From: Lepidodermella squamata
Taxonomy: Eukaryota; Gastrotricha
Reading direction: 5' to 3'
Length of the DNA: 64,000 bases
Assembly (NCBI GenBank): GCA_047495785.1
Contig: JBLDXI010000009.1
Coordinates: 1,922,001-1,986,000, forward strand
This document shows, in pieces, positions 50,234-58,909 of the stretch. The notes under the pieces were generated by a model. It had not been told where the DNA came from, searched no databases, and worked only from the letters and a program-made list of their open reading frames with translations. The position numbers and the translations under genes were made by a program. Positions within the stretch are counted from its first letter, which is position 1. Each line of letters starts with the position of its first letter.

Positions 50234-51064
50234 GATATCATCGATTTAGTACACCTTGACTGCAACGGTACGGAAGTAGCAGGAGCAAAACAGCTCGAAT
50301 GAATGGAATTGCTTTTATTTGCGCCGTCGAGTGAAAAGTGTGGTACAAACGCGTGTGTATTAAGGCAGCTGCAATGTTTCTGCTTCTATACTTTTAGACT
50401 TTTCTTTTAGCCGCCGTCTCATTTCGCGTTTTGCTCTTCGGCCGCGCAGTGACAGTCGCGCATCAAGTTTACAAGAGATGAAGATATTATATACGTACAT
50501 ACACTAGATGCAACGCCGTACAAAACTACCATCATTCAGCAACGGGCCGTGTAATGCGGGGTTGAGTCGTTCGCTAGAAGACACAACGCATAGGCGACAA
50601 CAAAATATACCTCTGAAAACATATTAGACCGTGGTGTTGTTGCACAGAGCAACAAAAGCGAAGGCTGGTTGTCTTTAGCCAAGGTAAACACGCACGAGGG
50701 ACAAAGTACGATGAAAGCGCCTATTCTGTGCGCGAAAATGCGCGTTCTGTCATTGTTGGATCGACGAGCGTTGTTAGGAAGCAAAGCCAGTATATATGTG
50801 TGTAATCCAACCAAGTATATAACCCCCTCGACGGGTTGAGAGTGTTGTCTCTTTGCCACAGCACAAGAGGTAAAGCCCGCAAACAGCAATTTGGGGTCCA
50901 CCGAACAAATATAACACTGGGCATATAATACGGTGGACGAAAATAAATATGCAGCATAGTTGTACATTAGCGCATAGCATTGTTCCGAACGTTTTCCGTT
51001 GTAGCTGTTTCCCTGAAAAACGGCGAAACGGCTGATGAACGTGTTGTTAGTTTAAGAGCGTACA
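50234..51064. promoter_or_regulatory. Shared divergent promoter region
   Basis: This 831 bp gap separates the start codons of the MAM/astacin-like gene (minus) and the GPX-like gene (plus). Both promoters must lie here unless 5' UTR introns intervene. TATA-like words occur (for example near 50811), but I cannot assign start sites. Confidence 0.5.
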
Positions 51065-51757
51065 ATGATACTTTTTCCGCGCTGGGCACTCAGTGCGTTT
51101 TTTCTGCATTTGTTATTCTTTGAAGGAGCGGCCGGTGACGGCAACAATAGCGAGGATGATGAAGAGTACATTGAGCCCGGCTCGGTCAACTACAGCCAAT
51201 TTGCGAAAAATGCCGACAACGAAGCCAACTTTCTGGAAACACCTCCAGTTTGCGGTGATTTCTATCAATTAAGCCCTCGTACTGCAGATGGCAATATTTT
51301 AAGCTTGGAAACTCTGCGAGGCAAATTGACGCTGGTCGTTAACATTCCAGGAGCGGCCCATGTTACCGATCCTAATTACCACGACCTTGTCAACTTACAA
51401 TCAACATACGGACCAACTAAACTATTCAACGTCATTGCATTTCCGTGTTTTCAGTATATCGACGGTGTACCTTCTGCTGCCACTTCAATACGCTCATTTT
51501 TGCAAGAAGCTTACGGTGCAAATTTTGCAATATTCGACACTGTTCATTGCGAAGGCCCGGCAAAATCAGACGTCTTTCGGTTTTTATCTTACGAGGCGAA
51601 AGTGCGAGTGCCGACGTGGAGTTTTTTCAAATTTCTCGTCGGCCCCGACGGTCACTTGATGAGTGTCATGTCCTCGACGCAATCAGTAAGTGGAATGCGG
51701 GACAAAATCAAGCTGAAAATCTCTGAAATTCTTCTTGAAGGTAAAATCGAACTTTGA
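51065..51757 (+). CDS. GPX7/8-like secretory protein without catalytic cysteine (putative pseudoenzyme)
   Basis: A single uninterrupted exon encodes 230 residues. Residues 1-24 look like a signal peptide, followed by an acidic linker. The thioredoxin-like glutathione peroxidase fold starts near residue 64, with NILSLETLRGKLTLVVN, LQSTYGP, FNVIAFPCFQ and PTWSFFKFLVGPDG, closest to ER-resident GPX7/GPX8. Where those have Cys in VNVASECGFT, this protein has VNIPGAAHVT, so the peroxidatic residue is Ala98. The tetrad Gln (130) and Trp (185) remain, and the Asn is Ser186. It ends in KIEL, a poor match to KDEL-type ER retention. Loss of peroxidase activity is inferred. The stop lies 120 bp from the convergent ENT stop. 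Confidence 0.85.
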   Translation: MILFPRWALSAFFLHLLFFEGAAGDGNNSEDDEEYIEPGSVNYSQFAKNADNEANFLETPPVCGDFYQLSPRTADGNILSLETLRGKLTLVVNIPGAAHVTDPNYHDLVNLQSTYGPTKLFNVIAFPCFQYIDGVPSAATSIRSFLQEAYGANFAIFDTVHCEGPAKSDVFRFLSYEAKVRVPTWSFFKFLVGPDGHLMSVMSSTQSVSGMRDKIKLKISEILLEGKIEL

Positions 51758-51877
51758 AAAAACCCTGCTGTTGAAAATATTCTTTCATTTTTTTGGAATT
51801 GTGACAAAAATATCGAACAAAGGATAATCAATAAAATCAGTTTTAGTTGTATGACGATTGAACAATGTTTTCAAATT

Positions 51878-53777
51878 TCACATGTGCTGCGCGCCCTTGC
51901 CGATGGCTCGAATTAAAAACATGGAAATGACACCTCCCACGGCTTGGCCAATAGCGGTCGAAGATACAGCGATAATTGATGCGTTTTCTTTCAGTTCGCC
52001 AGTCACCAGCCTGCAATACAGAAAATTATACTAACTACGCCAGCTGCGGAAAGAATTTACTTGGGCAAATAAAGAGTGATTAAAGCTCCGAAGTATCCTG
52101 TAGAAAGACCCAATAATACGTTGAACATAGCACCCCACGCATCGTGCGCGAAAACGACGGGAATGTTCGGGTTTCGAGGTTCCACGTTGCAGAAAATGTA
52201 CAACGGAATGAACCCAAATCTCAAAATCGTGACGAGTGTTAACCATCTCCAGTGAATAAACGCAGGCTAAAGGTAAGAAGATAAAAAATGCATGAAAAAC
52301 ATATCTCGGTTCTTCCTTACAAATTGGAAAAATCTCGGCAATGGCCGAGCGAGAAATTGTGCAGTATAACACAGCAAGAAACTCATAACTGGCGTGAAAA
52401 GATGCTCGGTCCATAAGTCATCCCTGACGTAATGCATTGGTCTTATGGCAGTTGCTATGGCGGGAAAACAAGCTCCGAATGATACATGAAATAGGAAAGA
52501 ATTCAGCTGAAGCAGCCATGTCTATTCGGTAAACAGGAAAATTTCCGATTAGCTGAATTTTGGAATTAGGAACCAACTTTTTTCATGACGTAATACAATA
52601 TTTGCTTGTTAGAGATGACGTTGATGATTGAGCTTGACCTAGCGTAACTGGACCTGTCAAAGTCATATACATCTGACCCATCGCTATTTTGGACCAGGTC
52701 AGGCCTTCGAGAGCTCCCTATGAATATTCGACGTTAACGAATGGGCTCATCGAGTGAGAAAATAACTTACTCAAAGTTTTAACATAAAATTGGATCACAC
52801 CTTGAGAAAAAAAACGATTACAGATATTCCAATTAGCGCAGAACATTTACCTGATCTGAACGTAACAATTGTGACGACTATTGCACATAGGACCAAGAAG
52901 ACTGATGTGCCGAAAAAATACAAGGCGGAGTTTATAGGATTTGTGTCAATCAAAAGCGTCCCAATGATTAAAATCGCGACAATCACACTCCCAAATGCTG
53001 TCCCGGCTAAAACTGCCATCAAAAATTGTGCCGGCAGAACCGACGCGAAGCCGAATATTGAAGAGAACGTGACAACAGATAGACCTGTTATGACGAATAT
53101 GGTTACCATTGTCACTCCAAGGAAGATCAATTGATCTGGAGACAAAGTTTCGAGGTGAAAACGAGAAATTATAGTTCATCCAAAATTTACAGTGATCAGT
53201 ATCCAATTTGGTAAATACTAGAGACACGACCAGGAAGAACAAGACACCAACCATAGGAGCCAGGAGTCGGACCATTAGACGCACTCGTGAAGCGATGAAA
53301 ACCTTTACAAAATCATTTTTAGATCTAATATTGTCGTGTGTAGTTCGGTTTTCAAACCGTTATCAAGTTGAAAATAACAATGGATATCCCAACATCGATA
53401 GTTGCAAGAGACTCGTATTGGGCCTGTCAACAAAATGGGATCTCAAATGGAATCCCAAATCGAATCTCCAATATTTACTTGAAGCTGATTAATCTCCGGA
53501 CGTGTATGGTTCGTGTGATTTGGGCTTGTGCCATTCGTTACATTGGGCAGTGTTCTCAGCTTATACAGAAAGTAATGTTTGGCTGCTACGAAAGCGGTAG
53601 GTGGCATAGCGGCTGCAACGCCAATGAAAAAAAATGCCGCCAAATGCCATTTGCTGCTATAAATTGAAATTTCAAGCTTTAAATAATTGCGAATTATTCC
53701 AGCGTTGCTCAAACCTACAATCTAGGGGCAGATTCTAGTCGTTTTCGCACAAGTGGAGTCAGTTCAGCAGTAGACAT
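51878..53777 (-). CDS. Equilibrative nucleoside transporter (SLC29/ENT family)
   Basis: Nine exons (53777-53719, 53656-53479, 53423-53358, 53302-53191, 53135-52851, 52717-52578, 52521-52321, 52266-52061, 52010-51878) encode 459 residues, the usual ENT length; each junction is in phase. A short cytoplasmic N-terminus precedes TM1 (KWHLAAFFFIGVAAAMPPTAF). A glycosylatable loop with several NxT sites follows, as in ENTs. The conserved GFASVLPAQFLMAVLAGTAFG lies in the middle. Exon 6 is the charged cytoplasmic loop. Near the end is FIPLYIFCNVEPRNPNIPVVF, highly typical of ENT C-terminal helices. ENTs move nucleosides passively across plasma or lysosomal membranes; the subtype cannot be told. Confidence 0.9.
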
Positions 53778-54059
53778 TCTTTGCAGTTAAAAGCCAGCCG
53801 TAAAATTTGATTAACTTGTGACAAAAAACTGATGTACAACTCATAAGGCAGATAACTGCGTTAAAGATATCAGCCCATGAGTTCCACTTATCTTATCTAT
53901 TCGAGCAGTCCCCAGTCAAGTAACACGACTGCAAATACGTGAATTCAAACTTTGATCTTTTATTCCGCGCATTAAGACAAAAAACTCAACAAACACAAGA
54001 TAATACAAATTTTGAGAATCGGAAAAAGCAAATGAGCTCGCGATTGACTAGATGCGATG

Positions 54060-54900
54060 TCAAAGTGTAGCCACCGGTGTGCTCAAGCGCAGGAGACGAA
54101 GCTGGCACTTGTTCAGCTTTATTTCTTTCAAAGAAACTGCAAAACGAGATTAGAAATCGGAAGCCTTTGTTTACAGTCAAAATATTACCTGATTCTGGTG
54201 GAGGAATTTGAAACACGGGGCTGTAATTAATATGTAAAAAAATCAATTAGGAAATTTTCAAAAATGCATTACTCATGACATCGGTTGTAAATGTCCGAGT
54301 TGCTGGCACTGGCTTTACGTCGCAATCTGGTTACCGATCATTTTAAAATTGAAATGGATAAGTTTCATGAGTTGAATACCCTAAATGCCTATCCAAAGCT
54401 AACCCGGTAGGTGGTGCTTCAGCGTCGCTGTCCAAATGAGCTTTGTGTATTTTCATCAGAAGATTCAGCCATTGATCTTTTGCGCCTCTCTGCAGGACAA
54501 CCGTTGAAAGAAGCTGCTCCGACGGCAGAGAGTATTCTAGTGAATTGGGTAGCAAGCGGTTTTCGGCAATGCATCTTTCTATGAAGATTGGATGAATAAC
54601 AGTCGGAGAGAAACCCACACGGCGGCGCTTAGGATCGGGTTCCAACAAACTACAATAAACAAATCAGGCCCCATTCTCAAGAATCATCTACCTCTTACCA
54701 CTTGGTGTCAGCGTGACAGCAAGATTCGGAAAAGCAGAAGTTGGCGTCACAAAATTTCTTCACCCTGCGACCGCCATTCGCCACTGAAACATCATCAATA
54801 TTATAACGATCCCAAATAACGAGCAAAGTTAGTTACCCCAGGAGTCGATTGAATCAGGCTTTACTGATTCTGAAAACCACGCACTTTGACCAGCAAACAT
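54060..54900 (-). CDS. Unknown 185-residue protein with basic NLS-like motif
   Basis: The six-exon model (54900-54837, 54783-54699, 54649-54404, 54326-54273, 54220-54189, 54136-54060) is fully phase-consistent. If the fourth splice is skipped, exon 3 reads on to a stop at 54343 and gives 151 residues. Visible features are an N-terminal WFSESVKPDSIDSW, a cysteine-rich stretch (CDANFCFSESCCH), PKRRRVGFSP resembling a nuclear import signal next to a proline-directed phosphosite, a helical region with DQWLNLLMKIHKAHLD, RRKAS resembling a basophilic-kinase site, and FQIPPPES. I do not recognise the family; a nuclear regulatory protein is only a guess. It ends 282 bp upstream of the ENT start on the same strand. 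Confidence 0.6.
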
Positions 54901-54931
54901 GCTTTCAACTACAGTTGTTTAAAATCTAACG

Positions 54932-54943
54932 CTGAAATACGAG
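54932..54943 (-). promoter_or_regulatory. Acceptor-like site before the unknown 54.9 kb gene
   Basis: The minus strand reads CTCGTATTTCAG and ends 31 nt before the ATG at 54900. This is consistent with a trans-splice acceptor or the end of a 5' UTR intron. Confidence 0.35.
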
Positions 54944-55000
54944 AAGTTTTGAGATGAATCATAATAATCAGCCATTAGACATCACTCAAAGCGATCACAG

Positions 55001-55416
55001 GCTTGTTTTGTGGCGGGCGATACCAAATCAGAACACGTATTCTTCGAACAGCTGATGTCGATGGCGAGCGAAAATGACCGAATTACGCTTTTGGAGGTGT
55101 TCGCGCCAAAAATCAGCCATATTGGGAAAAAGGTCAGACCAAAAACTTGGTAATTTCAGCTGGAAAATCATTTTTTTGTTCGCAAATTGTCTTCAAATTC
55201 GTAATTTAACCGACAATTAATTAATTAATTAAGAAATTAAACCGAGAAATGTATTGATGCCCGGAATCATTTTAGACATGGCTGCGCTTCGGCTGAAATG
55301 ATCTGAAAATTTAGACTGAGCGGGCTGAATACAGCGAAATCGAGGTTAGCCATCTTGGTTTCCGATTGACGACGCCTAATTCGACCAAGAAATTCGTCAA
55401 CATTTACAAAATGTGA
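55001..55416 (+). other. Possible two-exon gene fragment, function unknown
   Basis: Two frame-compatible blocks, 55001-55132 and 55315-55416 (stop 55414-55416), read like protein: HVFFEQLMSMASENDRITLL then KISHIGKK, and EYSEIEVSHLGFRLTT. The first is preceded by GATCACAG and followed by GTCAGA; the second is preceded by AATTTAG. Together they give 77 residues without a start codon. An upstream ATG (54954) is out of frame by two bases. It could be the 3' part of a gene whose start I missed, or a decayed copy. No family is recognised. Confidence 0.35.
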
Positions 55417-55860
55417 CAACGGTTATGCGGCCAGCGTTAGCAGGTGGGTTCATGCAGAAGGCAACACGACAGTGATTTGTCCATTTTCATGTCCCTCCCG
55501 TCCAAATATCGCTTGATCGAGCAGCTAGAATGCAAAGCAGCGCATTCAATCGAGAATGCAGAATTAATTCCTATAAAATAACAAATAACAAATAACAAAA
55601 ACAACACAAGCCAGGTAAAAAATCAAGTCAGCCGACTTTATTTTGGTATCACAATCATTGCGAAACACCCGATGAACTTTATTACGTTGTCGAAATTTGC
55701 ATAAAACAGCGAATAAGTCTAGCACAAAATGACGCGAAATCAGCAGTCAACATGCATATAAAAACAAGGAAAATTTGAAGTAGAAAAGCAAGAACCGTTA
55801 AAACTATAAAATCATGAGTTAGCAGTGATAGTCAAACGAAAGGCAACTTTTTTTGAACGG
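55417..55860. other. Intergenic spacer upstream of the ADAM17 3' end
   Basis: No gene is seen. It includes AT-rich repeats of the AACAAATAACAAA type near 55577-55605 and presumably the ADAM17 3' UTR. Confidence 0.55.
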
Positions 55861-58646
55861 CTAGTGTTGATAACTGCCATTGTAGCGACCATTGGAAGTG
55901 TTTGCTGTCAGCTGGGAAGGCGAGAGTGAAAAAACCCGATTGTATGGGACATGCAGACTATGCCCATTCTGAACCTTGTCACCGGTACTGTCAAATGGAA
56001 AGGACAGATCGGGCGTTCGATAATTAGAGGGTTCGGGAGCTGCAGGAAGTACGGATTTTGATGGCTGCACTACCCCATGGCGCGGAAGATAATAGATTTT
56101 CGAAGTTCTTTCAACCATTTCGCCGGGCTGAATAAAAAAGTACACGTTAAAAAGACGATTATCATCGAATTGTGAATGTTTTTCATCAAAATAACATTAA
56201 CAAAAGACTCACATAACGCTCTTTCCTCCGATACGCCTCTTCCATCATCTTGTCCTGCCGTCGATCAAGACACCAAATCGTGCAAGAAAGAGGAATCTAC
56301 AAAAATCGCAAATGATAAAGGAGAGATGAACTAGCAAAGCGTAGTAACTCACCCAAACTATCAAGGCTAGCACGATAGTAACTCCAACAATGTTGTCACG
56401 CATAAATCTAGCTAAATTACTCGTGTTGACTTCGGTAAGATAGGACCAGAACTTTTCAACCGTGTTCATCACTGTCTTCTTACAAACACCTAGCGAACAC
56501 ACACCGTACGGGCAAGGTCGACCGTTAGCGAGAATGCGAGGCTTGCCATCTTCCAGCAAAAGCGGCTGGCACGTGTCATTTACGAAACAGCAGTAGGTAC
56601 AAGCCTGCTCAAGTTGGTCACACATGCAAGTCCGATAGCCATAGGTCTCGCAAAACGGAATACAAGTCCCGTTTCGACACCGCCCATTGTCAGCGCATGG
56701 CCGGTCGGATAATACTTCGCGAGCACCGCATTCAGCCGAAGTGCCGTTGCAATAGGCTCGGCCGAGGCAGGTCGTAGCTTGAGCCAGTTCACCGTCATGC
56801 CAACAAAGCGTTGTCGAAGAAGCAGGTTTGCATTTTCTGCAGCATATTTCATTCGAGTCCGAACAAAGGGCAGTTTGCCTGAGCGTGCAATCAGCAGTAC
56901 AGCATTCATCCTCGTCGCGAAGACCCGATGGGCCAGCGTCGCACTGTTCTCCACCCTCCACAAAACCATTGCCGCACAAGGCTCGAGGTCGTGGTCGAAA
57001 GCAGGTTGAAGACTTCGCGCGAATCACCTCCCCGATAGAATTAAGGCTGCACGGCGAGAAGTGCCAGTTATTCGGCTCGTAGCCAGGCACGGAATACATC
57101 CACATTATGTATTTTCCACCAAAGTTCGATGAAGGTGCACACTCTTTGGTGTCAAGATCGTGCGGGCTGCCCATATTGTGACCCAACTCGTGGGCCAAGA
57201 CCAACACGGCTTGCTGACTAGGGACCAGAGAACCATCGGCAAACATAGTCGAGGACCATCCGGTATTGACAAAAAAACTGCCAGCCGATGAACAGACCCC
57301 GCCAACCTTATACGGGTCTGCATTCGCGAGATAAGCCAATCCAAGGACACCACCCTAAAATAACACACTGATGAAATTTGAAATTCGGTAAACACAGAAA
57401 TGCCTACCTCAAACGGTCGATGAGTGAATAGGTGAGATAGGCAGCAACCAGCGTGATTGCCAGTTCGGCTGAATGACTCGAGTAGAACACCCTGGTCCCA
57501 GACGGCTTGTTCCGAGTTATAATGGCGACGACCAGGATTTTCCGTCGACTGGGTAGGCTCAGCGTGAACTTCAATGCGTTTAATCGTGAAACCATAATTC
57601 GATAATTTATCACCTGTCGTACGGCCAAACGATTCTTTTCTGTAGATATTATTGACCTGAGAGACCAGGTAGATCATATAGCTCGTCGCCGCCGTTTCAT
57701 CACTGTGCGCGACTTGGTTGAAAAAAGTGTAGTCAGCTACAAGGCACAACTCGCAACTATCCCGTTCACTGGTGGCTTGATCATAGCCGGTCGCATATGC
57801 CCGAACCGGGGCGGTTTCAGGTGGTGATGACGTGCTAGTTGGCACAGTAGTTTCCTCATTCGGAGCAGAACGCTTCGCCATTTGTCGAAGCTGTTCGTAA
57901 AACGGAATGGGCGGTGTATCTGTCCGATTTTCAGCTCCGCAAAAAGATTGGCTGAAATGGTGAAATCATTCGAATAAGTTGCACAAAATTCGTTGAAAAA
58001 CGAACTTATTAGGCAATCTGAGATCAGAAGACCTATAAATTATGTATTGCGGGTGCGAGGTAGGTTGAGCGGATTCACCACTTGACAATCGACTTAATGG
58101 CTGAAAAAAGTTAAATTTAGCCAACTCGATAATCGAATTTCTCAGAAATGTTACTTCAATTGAAAATGTTTCATCGCCAGTTCGAATTGATAACATAGCC
58201 GATCCTTGCTCGTCGATGTAGCCGAAGACGTCGGAAGTTGGGTCGTCCTCAAGTACGCCACGGTAGAAATGATCCAGTCTCAATTTCGAAGGATGGCGTT
58301 GTCCGTCGCCACTCACTGACACAACTTCAAAACCTCCAGCCAACAGCTGATGGCTGAGCTCAACACCACTAACTTCAAGCCGGACAGGTAACGTTCGGTT
58401 GAACGCTGTGATGCTGAAAATGCGATGAGAAAAATGCTCGGGTAGATTGAAGTCGGGATCGAGATTCGTTATTTGCCGCTTATTTCGAGGCTTTTGAACT
58501 TTCAGAGCGTTAACAAGTGACCTTGCTTCGTTATCACCAATCAGGTCATACTGCCTCAAACCCGTAATCGATTGCTTAAGACTGAGGCATAGCGCAAATC
58601 CAAGAAACAGCTCGAATATCAATAGAGCTGCCTTTCCCGGCGGCAT
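55861..58646 (-). CDS. ADAM17: ADAM17/TACE-type membrane sheddase
   Basis: Five exons (58646-58006, 57951-57408, 57354-56353, 56296-56213, 56127-55861) encode 845 residues, close to human ADAM17. I chose the ATG at 58646 over an in-frame ATG at 58706 because it puts a signal peptide at the N-terminus. The prodomain ends with the cysteine switch SFCGAE (Cys218) and a furin-type site RQMAKR (236-241). The metalloprotease domain has an intact HELGHNMGSPH zinc site (450-460) and the methionine turn near YIMWMYSVPG. A disintegrin-like domain, the ADAM17-type membrane-proximal cysteine cluster, and a transmembrane helix (about 716-735) follow. It should release growth factors, cytokine-like ligands and receptor ectodomains. 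Its start is 263 bp downstream of the VPS11 stop. Confidence 0.96.
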
Positions 58647-58663
58647 TTTTAAAGAAAAAAAAC

Positions 58664-58676
58664 CTAGTAAAAATTG
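58664..58676 (-). promoter_or_regulatory. Acceptor-like site 17 nt before the ADAM17 start
   Basis: The minus strand reads TTTTTACTAG, then a T-rich leader, then the ATG at 58646. In the short gap after VPS11 this looks like a trans-splice acceptor for the downstream gene of a polycistronic unit. Confidence 0.4.
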
Positions 58677-58909
58677 CGAAATATGAGTTAAATCGAGACT
58701 CGCCACCAGTCATAAGCGATTCTTAATTCGATATGAATCAGCAGAATTTCAAAAATCCTGGCCCCCTTTTCATGCACAACTTGAAAGCGTAAGTAATACA
58801 ATAATATAATAGTTATAAGATTGCCGTAAAATCGTCGAAATCACAAAAGCCGTGGGAATATTGCAAGACAATTATAGTTTAGTTCATATATAGCAAAATT
58901 AGGCTCTTT

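Noticed and set aside
51065-51757. Treating the intronless GPX-like gene as a bacterial gene or retrocopy
   Set aside because: It has an animal GPX7/8 pattern and a signal peptide, and no poly(A) remnant or flanking duplication is evident; small intronless genes also arise by intron loss.
52795-53134. Plus-strand open frame of 114 codons across the ENT gene
   Set aside because: It is antisense to phase-verified ENT exons and introns, with no independent support.
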